From Sabellastarte sp. h YS-2021 (lineage: Eukaryota; Annelida; Polychaeta; Sabellida; Sabellidae): a stretch of DNA of 64,000 nucleotides. The notes beneath the pieces are model-generated. The model was not told the origin of the DNA. It searched no databases and was given only the letters and a program-made list of their open reading frames with translations. Positions within the stretch are counted from its first letter, which is position 1, and each line of letters begins with the position of its first letter. The stretch lies in NCBI GenBank assembly GCA_964017235.1, contig OZ024929.1:162673609-162737608 (forward strand), given 5' to 3'. This document shows positions 9,800-22,400 of this stretch, piece by piece. Position numbers and translations under genes: made by a program.

Positions 9800-11064
9800 T
9801 ATTGTACTTGATATTTTCAAGACACAGAAGACAGCAGAACCCAGCACCTGCCCAGCCAGCATCACCATCACCCCCACCTCCATCACCCAGAAGGAGAAGG
9901 AAGCCACAGAATCTATGGGTCCTGCCTGGATACTGCAGAGAGAGGAGAGAGGTTGCTACAGAACACTCTTGGGTGAGCTAATCACAACTGACATACCAGG
10001 CTACAGAAATTTCACCAGGATGGAGCCAGCATTTTTTTTTGATTGAAGAAAGAATCATCCCCCACCTCAGGAAGTCAATCACCAACTTCAGGCAACCACT
10101 GGAAGTCGGTTTGAAACTGGCAGTTACTTTGAGACACTTATCCACAGGGGAAAGTTACACCTCACTGTAATACCACTGGAGGGTTGGAAGATTGACCATC
10201 TGCAAATTTGTCCCCCAGGTCTGCCAAGCCATTTTAAAAGAATTTCAACAAGAGTATCTGGTGTGTCCCACTGATCCTGAAGACTGGAAGAAAATTGAAC
10301 AAAGATTTAGAAATAGATGGAATGTCCGCCATGCAGTCGGTGCATTAGATGGAAAACACATGCTATCAAGAAGCCCAAGAAGTCAGGCACTGAATATTTA
10401 AACTACAAGGGCTACTTCTCCCTGGTACTTTTGGCTTTAGTCAATGCAGATTACAAGTTCCTGTGGGTCAACGTGGGGGCCAGTGGGTCATCATCTGATG
10501 CACAGATTTTCAACCGCAGCAAACTGAAAAGAAAAATTGAAAACAGAACATTGGGACTACCACCACCTGAACCACTTGGACCTGGGGGCCAGATCTACAC
10601 TACTTCCTGCTGGGGACGACGCCTTTGCCCTGATTCCTTGGCTGGTCAAGCCTTACAGTAGATGCCAACTGACCAGAGAAGAGAGAATAACCAACTACAG
10701 GATATCCAGGGGGAGAAGGGTGGTCGAGAACTCATTTGGTATACTTGTCAAGCAATTCAAGGTGCTGTTGACCACCATGGAACAGAGGCCAAAAGTTGTG
10801 AGAGACATTGTGTTAACATGTGTGGTACTACATAACATGTTGGGAAGCCATCAGGGGGCAGCAGACAGACCACCCACACCAGCTGACAACATACAACTAC
10901 CACAGGCAGACCAGGGGGAACAGGGACATAATCGTACCTTCAGAAACCCATCGAGGGAGGCCAAACATCAAGACCTACTGAAAGACTACTCCAAACATCA
11001 AGACCTACTGAAAGACTACTTCAATCACACCGGGGCGCTGGCTGGGCAGGAGGACAGATATTAA
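9800..11064 (+). pseudogene. Harbinger DDE transposase, HARBI1-like, broken
   Basis: Encodes the nuclease that cuts and joins Harbinger ends. A proline-rich, basic N-terminus (about 9830-9910) is followed by GYRNFTRM, then in the 10192-11064 region the catalytic motifs GALDGKH (first Asp), SSDAQIF (second Asp) and [15 protein letters not shown] (Glu), plus the family signature VLHNML. At least three frameshifts (about 9980-10040, 10180, 10370 and 10600) break it. A perfect 30-bp in-frame duplication (10961-10990 and 10991-11020) lengthens the C-terminus. The same protein is encoded on - at 32866-34037 and 55540-57405. Confidence 0.85.
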
Positions 11065-11084
11065 GAAGACTGAGGGGAGAAGAC

Positions 11085-12235
11085 TGAATTGAATAGAATA
11101 GAAACATTTATATAGTGCAAAACTGATGTAACATCCTCTAATGTGCTTGAGGTCAAAAAGGGAAAGTCCAGGGATGTATCAGGTCGAGATTCAAAATTAG
11201 CACCCGCCAGGGAGATGTACTATGGTGGAGGATATGCCAGTCTAAACAAATAGGTCTTTAGCTGGCTACGGAAACTTGCTATTGTTTGTTGTGATTGTAC
11301 TGATTGTGGGAGTCTGTTCTATTCTGTGGGGAAGCCATTGAAAAACCTCACCTACCAATGGCCTTTTTGTGTGAGACTGAGGAAAGAGAAAGACGATTTC
11401 CACACGTTAAACAACTGGTTTTGATCAAGGATGCTAGGTATATGGGTTGAGAGAATTTGATAGCCTTGAAAGTAATTAGATTGTACTTAAACAAGATGCG
11501 GTATGTGATAGGAAGCCAGTGTAGTTTTTGAAGAAAGGGAGTGACATGGTTAGTTCTATCAAGTCTAAAAACAATTCTACAAAGGGCATTTTGAATCTTT
11601 TGGAGTTTAGCTACATTGTATTTACTTACGCCACAAAGTAGGAAATTGCAGTAGTCAAGTCGACTGCTGATCATGGAGTTTGCAAGCAAAGCTGCAGTAT
11701 CCACACTGAGGAATTTTCGGATGCGTCTTAGGTCCTTAAGGTGCTAGTAACAGGTGCGACACATATTGGTTATGTGGCTAGTAAAGGTGCTTCCGGAGTC
11801 AAAAGTAACACCTAGGTTCTTGACTTTATCAGTAGGGGAGATAGAATTTCCAAGAAGTTGAGTAGGGAATTTGTTGATGAAGGACTCTCTGGCTTGTCTA
11901 TCACCAACAATGATAAATTCAGTTTTTTGCGGGGTTGAGTTTAAGTTTCACACCAGCCATCCAGTTTTGGACACATGTGAGACACTCAGTAAGCTCAGCA
12001 AAATGATGGTGGGTGACATTGAAATTGGAAATGATACTACTGAGAGGGGTAGTATAGAGGGTAAAAAGAAGGGGGCCCAGGACAAAGCCCTGGGGCACAC
12101 CATATGGGAGTGAAAAAGCATCTGAAAAGCTGTTGCCTAGTTTAACCTTCTGTTTGCGGTTTAAAAGATAGGATTTGATCCACCTCAACACAGTGCCATC
12201 AACCCCAAACCAATCCCTGAGGGAATTAAAAAGAA
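11085..12235 (-). mobile_element. CR1/L2-like LINE fragment inserted in Harbinger copy 1
   Basis: Minus-strand RT pieces: YGVPQGFVLGPLLFTLYTTP (about 12080), LDYCNFLLCGVS and KLHWLPITYRILFK (11480-11650). The tail next to the transposase stop is an AATTGAATAGAATAG-type microsatellite, as expected for L2-like 3' ends. It lacks the endonuclease and is 5' truncated. Confidence 0.8.
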
Positions 12236-12239
12236 TGTC

Positions 12240-13565
12240 ATGGTGAAGAGACTGGATAATCCAGAAGTGTTGTGCTGACTCTCCTCCTGTTGTGAAGGTG
12301 CAACTGAAGGTGGGTTGAAAAGCATCTGTCTGGAAGTCCCCGGCTGTTGGTCATTTCAACTACATAAGAAGTAGGCTCTGCTGATGATGCTGAAGGCCCC
12401 GATGGATGCTGTACTTTTGCAATCACTGTAACAGGCTGTCCTGTGGTAGTCTGTTGAGGCTGCACAATTGGAATGGATACTGGTTGAGTTTCCAGTATGG
12501 TGAGTATGTATTCCCATCCTACTGTGGACTGTGATGCTTCTGGAAGTTGATATGTGGTGACCTCTTGACTTGTGGTGACCTGTCTCTTGCGTTCTTTGGC
12601 CTTGTACTGTATTTCACTGAGAAACTTCACTGTCTCATTCCTGAAGGTTAAAAAGTCCCCTTCTTCAAGATGTTCAATCTCAGAGTGGAGATAGTTGCAG
12701 AACGACTGTCTAGGATTTGGAGTGGGGTCCTGACGTGCACCCAGAAATATGGAAATCATCGACCTCATCTGCTGGAACTGATCTGAGACTGGATCTGCAG
12801 ACGTGGTGGTAGTCACGATTGGAGGCTGTCATCGCTTGGGACTGGTGCTCGAACGCTGATGAGTAACATCTGATGCAATGCTGATTTCCATCTCAGATTC
12901 TGTGTCCTTGGATGTATCTGGAACTGAAGCTGAAGCTGTGGCTGCAGAGGGCTTCTGGGGTGACTTGAATGTAGAAGACTTGGAAACTGCCTTCCTTCTG
13001 ATGTGACCTCATAGAAAACTGAAACTGTCCTTCAGTCAGGTCTGTCGTTCTGTGCTCTTCTTAACTCCTTGCCCTGACTTCGTCTGAGTGAGCTTGCCAT
13101 ATCTGGTACGTTGAGTATTGAACCACTTCTTCACAGTCTTAACAGGCAAGTTTCTGGTAGCTGCTAGCTGCTCCCAAAGTCTTTCTTTCTTCTGCTTGTC
13201 TTTGAAACTGTCGTTGGTCTTGTCATACAGTTCCTCATGCTGTTTAATGAACTCCACAATGGCTTCTTCGTCTGAATCACTCAGGAAAATGGACTTCATC
13301 TGGCCCTTCTTCTGTCTGGATTGAGTTGATTCTACATCAATATCCATGTCAGTTCGCACTCTCTTCTCTCTTCTGTCCGGGCTCTCTTCCCTCTCTCTCT
13401 CGATCTCTCTCTGTCGATCTCCCCCTGTTCAATCCTCTCTCTCTCATCCCTCTCCTCTCTCTCCCTCCTCCTTCTCTCTATATTCGCTGCTGTATCTCCT
13501 AACTCAAACTGTGGTTGAGTGTCTCCAGTTGGTACTTCAGTCTTTCTCCTTCTGCCCCTTGGCAT
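12240..13565 (-). pseudogene. Harbinger accessory MADF/Myb-like DNA-binding protein, frameshifted
   Basis: Starts near 13565 with MPRGRRRKTEVPTGD, then an Arg/Glu-rich stretch encoded by CT-rich DNA (13370-13490). The next block (13036-13320) has FLSDSDEEAIVEFIKQHEEL and LWEQLAATRNLPVKTVKKWF, a MADF/SANT-like fold. The C-terminal part (12238-12816) includes QFQQMRSMISIFLG followed by a helical segment that resembles a BESS motif. The PIF/Harbinger group typically pairs its nuclease with such a protein for end binding and nuclear import. Frame breaks separate the three blocks. Confidence 0.8.
13370..13500. repeat. CT-rich low-complexity tract
   Basis: Long runs of CTCTCT and CCTCTC encode the Arg/Glu-rich stretch of the accessory protein on the opposite strand. 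Confidence 0.7.
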
Positions 13566-13689
13566 GCTAATCAATCAATTGTACAGCTTGTTTTAAAAAA
13601 CAAAAACTTAAAATAAAAGCGAAACCTCACAGAACAGATTTCACTCCCAACCAGTCCAGCCTAGCTCAATAATTAAGCTAATTTCCAAA

Positions 13690-13990
13690 AAAATCTACAT
13701 TGGCTCCCTGATAAACAGAGAATTGCTTTCAAAATTGCAACCCTCATTTACAAATTCTTGGATTATGGTTAGCCACAGTACATCTACGAATATGTCAATT
13801 ATTATACATCCTCTGTCAATACTAGATGTGATGTGCCTAGAAATAACTACCTTGATGTTGCTACTAGTACTTCATCTGATGTGAGATTACACTCGCAGCC
13901 CCGAATTGTAGATTCTGATGGTATAAACACATATAAAGCAATGGAAAAGGATGTACAGGGATTTCTGCTTGTCATGAAAACACAAATCAA
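13690..13990 (+). mobile_element. CR1/L2-like LINE RT C-terminal fragment
   Basis: Plus-strand sequence reads HWLPDKQRIAFKIATLIYKF, the usual C-terminal block of CR1/L2 reverse transcriptase, followed by a short open stretch at 13833-14015. It abuts the truncated Harbinger end. Confidence 0.6.
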
Positions 13991-14339
13991 TGGCAGTAAA
14001 CAATGTGTCAAATAGGCAAATGATGTTGGGAAATGCTAAATACATTTAATATGTGATAGGTGCTTTGAAACCCAACAGAAAACCTGTCTGGTTTAAGCTT
14101 TACAGAATGACTGAAATAAATGGCCTGCAGAAGTATTTGCCGGAGAGAGGCTTTATTACAAGATCACTCAAACTGATGTTGCAACCAGAATCTCAATTCA
14201 AGTCACTTATGCTGCACTGGCCACACTTAATCCTCTGGCAGAATTCAGGAACTGTTTGATCCAGGTTTATAAGCTGAGAGTGCCCATATAAGAAGATTTG
14301 GGGGAAAAGGACAACCACATGATCTTAATTGTAATGCAT

Positions 14340-15600
14340 GACAACATAAAAATGGCTACATCACTGGATATTCTGAACTGCAATGGCAGGAGACAAGGCC
14401 TGGTTAAAGTAAACTACATTGAAAAACTTTGTAATGATTCTGATTTAGTGTTATTGTAAGAAACTTGACTCAATAAGGACTCAAAGTTTTTGGATACTAA
14501 CTCGACTGGCACAAGTCAGCATTCAGTATCTGCAATGGATGAAAGTACTACACTGTGGTTAACCTTTTGGTGGGTGTTCTATGAAAAGTGGTTCTTCTGG
14601 CTGCTGTTACACCACTAGTAACCTCATCTAAAAGACTTTGTGTTGTCAAAGGGAACTTTGCACATTTTTCTTTGTTTATATGTAATGTATGTTTGCTTTG
14701 TTAAGCTGGCCTTATGTTTGACAATAACCATTATGTTTTCATTTTAACGACCTAAAAGATTTCTGTATTGCTTAATAACTCATTTTTAGTATATGTTGTC
14801 GTGAGGGATGACTTCAACACTAGCTTTATGTCACAAAAAACCAATATGTGTTTCAATGCACTTTCATCCTACTATTGATTATATATTTGAAAATATACTG
14901 TACTAATTGAGGCAAATCTACTATTAGTCATGTCATTGTAAGCAATAACTTGCTCTATTTCCGTGTTTATGGTGATAATTTATCTGATTACTCTGATGTC
15001 AATGAAACCTTTTCATTGGATGAAAGAAGCTCTGTTAAATGTCACATATTAAATGCAGTTACAGTTTGTGCTGTAACAAAGCCAAAAAAACGGATACATT
15101 TTAGATGATATAGATTTAGTTTTATGATTAGATCATTACTGTATATATTTTTGCTGGAAAAGTATGTATACATTTCTGTTAATCATGTGTCAAAGACACC
15201 ATGGGCGCCTTGTTTGTCATTGTTGAAGATAAATGTAAGTCATGTATGTTGTGACACTATGCCTGTAGGATCTGACGCACACTATGTGCTAAGAAAACAT
15301 ACTCATTCTTAATACTATAATGTCATCAGGCATGTTTATAAGAATAGAAATTCTATGATGGCTAAGAAGTTGGCTGCCTGGATGGTCAATGGCTGTATTA
15401 GAGATTTCCGGAACATTTTAGAAAATTAACGTTAAAACTTCTAAGTTATCAAATACTCTTGATAACACTTAATGAGAATGATTTATGTGATTTGTTTTAA
15501 AATGAATATGTATCAACTTATAATTGTGTTTCTTACAAAATGAAGAACCTGAATTTGCTGAAGTCAAAGATCAAATAGATTAATTTTAATGTTAGACTCT
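14340..15600 (+). mobile_element. Highly decayed LINE endonuclease relic
   Basis: Around 14370-14470 the plus strand reads LDILNCNGRRQGLVK ... DSDLVLL then ET, resembling the first two endonuclease motifs. Near 14920-15030 another stretch (VSNNLLYFRVYGDNLSDYSD) looks like the later endonuclease region. Stops and frameshifts are frequent. Bases 13991-14340 hold only a short unrecognised ORF (14053-14259). Confidence 0.45.
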
Positions 15601-15779
15601 GTTAGTCACCCCATTTTTTTTTTTTTTTTGTACATGTTGTTGAAAAAGCAGTTATACATTTATAAAAATGCCAAAGAGTGAAAGTAAATCTTCTAATCTG
15701 ACCAAGTAAAACTTAATCAACAATAAGGTGTCCTAGTTGATTTGATTTTCCGGTGAATTCTGTCTTGATTTTTTAGCTG

Positions 15780-16822
15780 TAGTTTATTATGGGACATCCA
15801 CTAGTGTATATCTGCCTTTACTAATTCAATCAAAGCCTCAGTTGATAACTGATTTGTTTTTACTACTTCTAAGACTGAGTCTTGTTGTACATGGCGATTG
15901 TAGTTGTAATATCTGGACCCTGACCGTTTGGGACATCTTATTTCCACATATTTCCCATATAGGGGCTTCCACAGCATGGTGAAAGTTCCACGTCTGGCCA
16001 TGCCTTCTCATGCCATTGTTGTGGGATACTTGGACACTTATGCTGCTCATCCTTATAAATCTGGTAGATGGCCTCACACACCTCTGGCACAAACAGTGAT
16101 ATGGGGTTGAAATGTAGGAGTCCCCTGTGGCCAGGTATCTGAGGGTTATGGCTACCCAGGTGGAAGTGGCTCGAGAAATTTTGTTGTCTCCTTCTGAATC
16201 ACCGGGTCCACTCTTTCCACCAGCTCTCTTAAGAGGTCTGGAGACAATCTCACAAAATTTCTGTGGCCATATAAGTCAGAATGCAGCAGCTTGTTCATCA
16301 GAACTTCATGCTGGCCGAACAATGATTCAGTTTCTAACCCAACACTAACCAAATGAAGGTGAACTGCTACATTTTGCATAAGTCTATCATTCTGGAGTTG
16401 CAGCATAGCGATGTTGCTCTCTTCAAGTCACCAGAAGAAATGATGGTGGTCGACTGTGAGGTATGGTTTTATAGGGGTTGGGAGGCCGTAGTGCAGCCGA
16501 GAAATGACTGCCGGTTACAGTGATACAACAGTACTACAAACATATATTTCCGACAGACAACCTTTGGAAAACTCGCATCACCTCACCTTCTGGGTAGTAC
16601 ATGTTACTGAAAGCACTTCAGTAGAAGGACAGTGTCTCACCATCAGAGAGAAACCCTGTGTGAAATGCATGTCACCATGACGAAACCATGGGAACCACCA
16701 TGACATGTCAGTATGAGCACCATGGGACCAAATGCCATCAGAAAAATGGGGTGATCTGGGAGGTGGTTCAGCCGCCTTGGATCACCGGTAACTGTGGGAC
16801 GTACCGCCTGTAGTGTGAATGG
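15780..16822 (-). mobile_element. Old Harbinger relict of a second lineage
   Basis: The minus strand has NFVRLSPDLLRELVERVDP (16160-16406), the N-terminal transposase block, then WNFHHAVEAP and RCPKRSGSRYYNYN (15860-15990), the region around the first catalytic Asp, which is eroded here. The right terminus about 16803-16822 reads CTGTAGTGTGAATGGGGC, unlike the GGTGTTCCACTGG ends of the other copies, so it is a separate family. I did not find the left terminus. Confidence 0.6.
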
Positions 16823-16824
16823 GG

Positions 16825-17080
16825 CATTAAGAGCATCTGATGGTCAACAGTATCGAATGCATCTGAGAGGTCTTGAAGACTGTTTGTTTATGGAGAATTT
16901 CTAACCAATATTATTGACAAGGATAAGAAGGGCAATGTCACTGCTGTGATGCAGAAATTCATTTAGATTGTTTCTATGTAAGATTTTAACTGTCTAGAGA
17001 AAACTTTCTCCAAACATTTTGAGACTGGTGACAAATTAGAAACTGGTCTGTAGTTTTTGAATTTATGCTTTGATTTTGTT
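16825..17080 (-). mobile_element. CR1/L2-like LINE fragment
   Basis: The sequence TGATGGTCAACAGTATCGAA and onward parallels 6395-6440 of the minus-strand LINE, so it is a short RT segment in the reverse direction. Confidence 0.5.
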
Positions 17081-17144
17081 TTTTTCCGCAAATGGTGTTA
17101 TGACAACTGCCAAAAAAAACAATTAAGAACTGTCCCCATGTTTA

Positions 17145-18440
17145 ATGGACCATTCATTAATGTGCATATCAGTGGACCAAGGCCCTTTATTGTTCTCATT
17201 GTACACCACCCCCCTCAGTTTGATTATAAGCAAATATAAAGGAATAAAGTTTCATTTTTATGCAGATGACAGTCAAATTTATGTGCATCTATCCCAGAAG
17301 AATGCATCTGCTGCCTTTGAACAGTTGAACAGGTGCCTAAATGATGTTAAAGATTGGATGTCTACTAGTAAGCTCAAGTTGAATCCTGACAAGACTGAGT
17401 TTATCATCTTTGGTTCAAAGAGACAGAGGGACAAGTTGAAAGCATGTTTTCCTATCAATATTTTGGGCAATCCAATCTGACCTGTTGGCTCAGTCAAGAA
17501 TTTAGGTGTGTGGTTCGATTCTGATTTGTCGTTGTCCAAGCATGTTCAGAATGTCTGCAAAAGTTGTTTTGTGAAACTCCGTTATTTCAGACATGTCAGG
17601 CAGTTTCTTATTCACGATGTTTCTGTACTTGTAGCTAATGCTCTTGTTAGTAGTCGGTTGGATTACTGCAACTCATTTTTCAGGAGTTCAATCTACATAA
17701 ATTATAATGCATCCAAAATAGTGCAGCCAGAATTGTATCAAACACCAGTCGATACACCAGTATAACTCCTGTGCTTAAGAAATTGCATTGGCTTCCTGTT
17801 GAACAGCGAGGTCCTCAGTGGCCTAGTGGTTAGCAAGTTTGGCATCTAATCATAGGCTGTCACCTCTGTGGGTTCGAGTCCCACAAGTGGCAATTCTGAG
17901 GACCTGTCCCAATATGACCCTGGCTGTTGAACGGGACTTAAAACCCCAACTTTGACCTGTTGAACAGCGCATAATGTTTAAGACAGCCACACTTGTTTAC
18001 AAGTTTCTTCACACAGGTTTTCCTAGGTATTTGCTCCATATCTCTTGTCCTACAGCAGTTCTTACCATACCAGGCACAGTCAAAGTGGTGGCAATTTTGT
18101 TGTCATTCCAAAGTGCTATCCTTCTGTTCATAAATCTGTCAAACAGTTTGGTAATAGTTTTGCTTTTGATGCTCCTACTGTCTGGAATACTTTTCCAGAT
18201 GAGATTCATGCAACACCCTCCCTAGCCTCTTTCAGAAAGCAGCTTAAAACCTACCTGTATACCAAAGCATACCCACCTTGGCCTTGTTCATCCCCTGGCA
18301 TTCTCCGTGGTGCTTGACCCCTCTTCTGTCTCTGGATATTGAAATTTGGATGACTGCTTTTATGGTTTTGTTGCGCCTTAAAGTCCTTTTGTACAAGGAG
18401 ATTAAGCGCTATAAAAGTCCAATTAGAATTAGAATTCAAC
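17145..18440 (+). mobile_element. CR1/L2-like LINE, RT 3' half, split by a SINE
   Basis: The plus strand reads [32 protein letters not shown] (catalytic box at about 17260), MSTSKLKLNPDKTEF, KNLGVWFDSDLSLSKHV, SRLDYCNS, and after the SINE at 17809-17955 TPS LASFRKQLKTYLY up to about 18290. The 3' end is a short (ATTAGAATT)-type microsatellite at 18421-18437, as in L2 elements. One stop (17478) and frameshifts make it inactive, but it is the best preserved CR1/L2 copy in the window. Confidence 0.85.
17809..17955 (+). mobile_element. tRNA-derived SINE (family 1), intact copy with 14-bp TSD
   Basis: Nearly identical to the copy at 3989-4137. The repeat CCTGTTGAACAGCG flanks it at 17795-17808 and 17956-17969. 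It interrupts the CR1/L2 LINE within a conserved 'LHWLPVEQR' codon block. Confidence 0.92.
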
Positions 18441-19194
18441 ACATTGCTTGACTGGTAGTCAAGTAGGGAGTTAATGTAATAAAGACTGCTTTGTCGGCCT
18501 TTTGAGAATCTTTTTCTCATCTCATCTTTGAAAAAAATAATTAAAAATAAAGCCAAAACAATTAAACAATTTAATTAACTATTTGGTGGGTGATCAATAT
18601 GAATGATTTTTCATCAAAGTCAGTTTGGAGGGTACCCAGTGCCTAAACCAAACCAAAATTAGATTACAGAATAAAGTGGTAAAGTGGTATGATTCAAATA
18701 TACAGTTTGACAGCCAGGAATGATTTACATGGAGCATAAAATTCCAGTTTACTAACCTAAAACAGCAATCAACTTCAATTAATCTCTTTCTACGATTCTC
18801 CTTGAAACAGCAGAAATCTTAGAAACGAAGAAGTAGACCCTGGTATCAGATCAATTATGGTAAGCTTCATTTCATTGTATTGACGCAATTAAACTTTACA
18901 CAGAAGATAAATTTAAAAAGACCACCACCTTGATAGACAGTTGGATGTATTGTAACATTATTAATTGATAAATAATAACCATTCATTGTATTTACCAAAA
19001 TGACGTATTCTCAAAACAAAGAGTAACAGTGATATCATTTAAATATAATTCATTCCCTTGGGAGTCGTTCTTAAATGATCAACCTGGTCTAAGTAATACC
19101 TTGCAATAAAATAAAATATATTTAAACACCTAAACAATTTAGTTGGATCCACAAAGAATCTTTAACCAAATTGTCTCTGCTGAAAACCAGTGAG
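18441..19194. other. Upstream region and probable 5' UTR of the Reeler gene
   Basis: AT-rich, without ORFs of note. A TATA-like AAAATATATTTAAACACC lies near 19111, about 85 bp before the ATG. This promoter assignment is weak. Confidence 0.35.
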
Positions 19195-19402
19195 ATGTAT
19201 TTGCAGTGCACAGCACTAATTTGTCTACTTGTTTGCTGTGGAAACTTGGTGGAAGGCTACTCCACTGGGGCACCAGTCAGCCGGTGTGACAGTATGACAC
19301 CCAACCATGGTTCTAATGAACCCCAAGATGAGGATACTTCACCATCTCCCTATGTTCTCAATGTGGACAAAGAAACCATGAAAGTGGGAGAAACTCTTTC
19401 AG
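19195..19402 (+). CDS. Reeler gene exon 1
   Basis: Signal peptide and Reeler start; ends in phase 1 before a GTAATA donor. A further in-frame TTG lies upstream, but the ATG gives a clean signal peptide. Confidence 0.85.
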
Positions 19403-22400
19403 GTAATAATGTAAATTTTTATACACAGCTTCCCTTATTTCTGTATTTGTTATTTTTTACATACATTTTAAACAGCAATAATGAGTGCAACAGATGTATG
19501 CATAGGTATAAACAGAAACTATGTAACCACAAAATTACCTTACAAAATTACATAATACATGGAAAGCTGAAATGTATAGACGTTTTTCACATATCACTTG
19601 ATTTGAGTTATTATCAATACATAGGGTCGAGCCCTGATTTTACTTAAGCCTGTAAGACTATTCCTTTCATATGTTTCTTTTCCAAAGGCTAAAGTAAACA
19701 GATTTCTTTTGTGTTGCAGTAGTGAAAAGGGGAACTCTTGAAGTTGGAATCCCCTTTTCACTACTACTTGCTTCATATCATGATATTCAAAACTACAAAG
19801 TTCTGATTTAATGTAAATATTTTACAACTTCAGTTTATTCTGTTTCAGCAGTTCAAAAAACAAAAAGGAATTCTCAAACTTGAACCAAATGCAACTTTTA
19901 CTTGGTCCACCAATACACTACTTGGTTGTTTAAGATCACCTCTATATTGTCTATAATCTCTAATGCCTCTTTAATCCATTAACTGCAGAAAACTTTGGTC
20001 ATCGTATCTATAAATGGAATGTCTTCTTTTGCAGTGAGTTTGGAAAAGAAAGTTCCAAAGGCATCAGTGAAGTTTAGGGGTCTGCTATTGGAATGTCGGA
20101 ATACAGATGGGGAAATAAAGGGGAAATTTACGGCTCCCGATGATCCTTTTCAGCTCCGGGATTGTTCTGATGATGACTCAAAGTCTGCCATTACACATAA
20201 AGATGGCACTGACAAAACCTTACCAGTTAGCTTCACTTGGACTTGCCCAGAGAAGGGAACCTATGAGTGTCTGTAAGTATTGTATTTTTGTTTGGTACTA
20301 TTTGATATGTCTTCTTGCAAGTTTTTGATTTACTGACAGTCTACATTTTTATGAAATGTCTGAAGGTATGTCAGAACAGTTGAGATATGTTTGGAAAGCT
20401 TGTATATGTATGACTACATTCTACAATAATGTGAAGAATAAACTAAAAGTAGAATTTTGCAAAACTTGGCTATTTTTTATTGTTTTCAAATTGTTGAACT
20501 GATTTTACTACTAATAATAATCATATCTCCCAGTTTTGACTGTATTTTTGACTCCTGAAATATTTGGAAGATAACATTTAGTTGTATGGACAATCTTATG
20601 CATATATCTAATCAACACAAAAGTCACCTGTAGGAATTGCAAGTTACTTATCAAAGGCCTTGTATATAAAGTGGTACACTTAGACTAAGATGTAAACAAA
20701 TGTGATATCAACTACGGTACAGAATGAATTATAGATGAATTATAACATGTGTGTTCAATAATAGTAATAATTTTATGCTAATAAATTTGTAGAATTTTGA
20801 TTTTTAACTTGTAAATTTGATGTTTGTTCAAAGTGTCACAGTTGTCCAGACGTATTCCACTTTTTGGGTGAAAATAAAATCTGCCCAGTTTACATGTGAG
20901 TACACCTTATTAATGTTGTTGGTCTTCAACTGATCACTTCCATAGAAATCGTATAAAAAGCATTTTTATACGATTTCTATGTTCACTTCATCAAACATTG
21001 ATTCAGCATTTTCTGAGACAATTGTCAAAGTAACTGGGGTGTCATCTGCATACAAGTGAAATTTAGTGCCAAGGTGTTTTTAATAACTTTTCTCAGAGGT
21101 GAGATTTATAAAGACAACAGCGGTGGAAGGATCACTGACCCTTTGGGTACCCTATAATGGAGCTCATGCTCTTGCAATAGTGTTAAGCAAATTTGATGGT
21201 CTGACACCAATCGCTCTGATAAAAAATAAACCTGTAGGATGCTGTTCTACATGCCCCAAACCAGGAAGTGAGGCAATCAATGAGAATACTATGGTCTGTA
21301 ATGTCAATGAATATCATGCTTCATTACACAGAAAATTTAGAAGAGCAAATGTCAACAAAGTACATACAGACAGTTTTTCAGTGATCCTGTCAGACTGTGT
21401 TGATACTGGTCTGAACTAGTGTTCTTAATATACCAATTTTACTGGGACCTGGTGGGTAGTGGATACAATGGGCAGGTACCCGGGTACTCTCATCAATGAG
21501 CGATAATAGGTGATAATAGACGATAATCTCCACATTTACAAAGATAAAACTTAAACAGATCATTGGATCATTTATTTCTTATCTGCCATCTTTGTTTATT
21601 TAACGAATGGCACAGTAATCCTGTATATAAGGATAATTACTTATTTCACCTCATCTTTTCGGTGCGTTCATAACACTCGGACATGGAAGAAATGTTAAGT
21701 AAAAAAGACTTCTGTACAATCAAAACATGGTTGTTTATGCATTATCAAATGCAGGAGCCTTTTGAAAATCATCAGTGAATTAAAATATATCTATATTTTC
21801 ATGGTTTAAGATGGGATATACAGTGTGGCTATGACCCAGTAAACATTTTTAGGTTTCGCAAACGTTTGATAGGAAACATTTTGCAATGGTCAAAAAATGA
21901 TGGGTGCGAAAACCATTTATAATAGAATGTTTTAAAAACATTTTAATATACCGTTTATTAGATGTTACATAAGGAATAATAATGGAGTCAGAGGTCAAAT
22001 TCAATACACTGTAAAGATTGCTGACTAATGAAAATATTATTTTATGTCTAAAATTGTAAGATAGCTTAAAATTGTGCCCCACATTCAATTTTTACTTTTT
22101 GTGATTGCATGTGTGGCAATTTTTGACAAAGTCCTCTAAAATTCCCTAATATTGCCCAACGCCATCTTTGTTTGGACATGTTTGAAGTTAAAGGTTTGAT
22201 AAGCATTCTGAAAATATTGGTTTAAAAATGTTTTTGACAGAATTTTTTTAAAACATTTGATCAGCTATGTTTTCAAAACACTTTATGTGTACTGTCTATA
22301 AAACAATTCATGATGAATGTTTGAAATTTTTTTAACAACCTTCATTTTAGCTAATTTATAAATGTTTAAACATGTTTCCAGTCAAGCCTAGCTTCTTGAG

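Larger units (their letters stand above)
9318..13680. mobile_element. PIF/Harbinger transposon copy 1, right end lost, LINE inserted
   Basis: The left terminus TGCAGTGTTTCCACTGG at 9318 follows TAA (9315-9317), the usual 3-bp Harbinger target. Two convergent genes are present: DDE transposase on + (to 11064) and a MADF/Myb-like partner on - (12240-13565). A CR1/L2-like LINE fragment (11085-12235) lies between them. Homology to copy 2 persists to about 13680 and then stops, so the right terminal repeat is lost. Confidence 0.85.

Noticed and set aside
19171-19194. Upstream in-frame TTG as the start of the Reeler protein
   Set aside because: TTG is not expected to start a eukaryotic gene when an ATG at 19195 gives a clean signal peptide.
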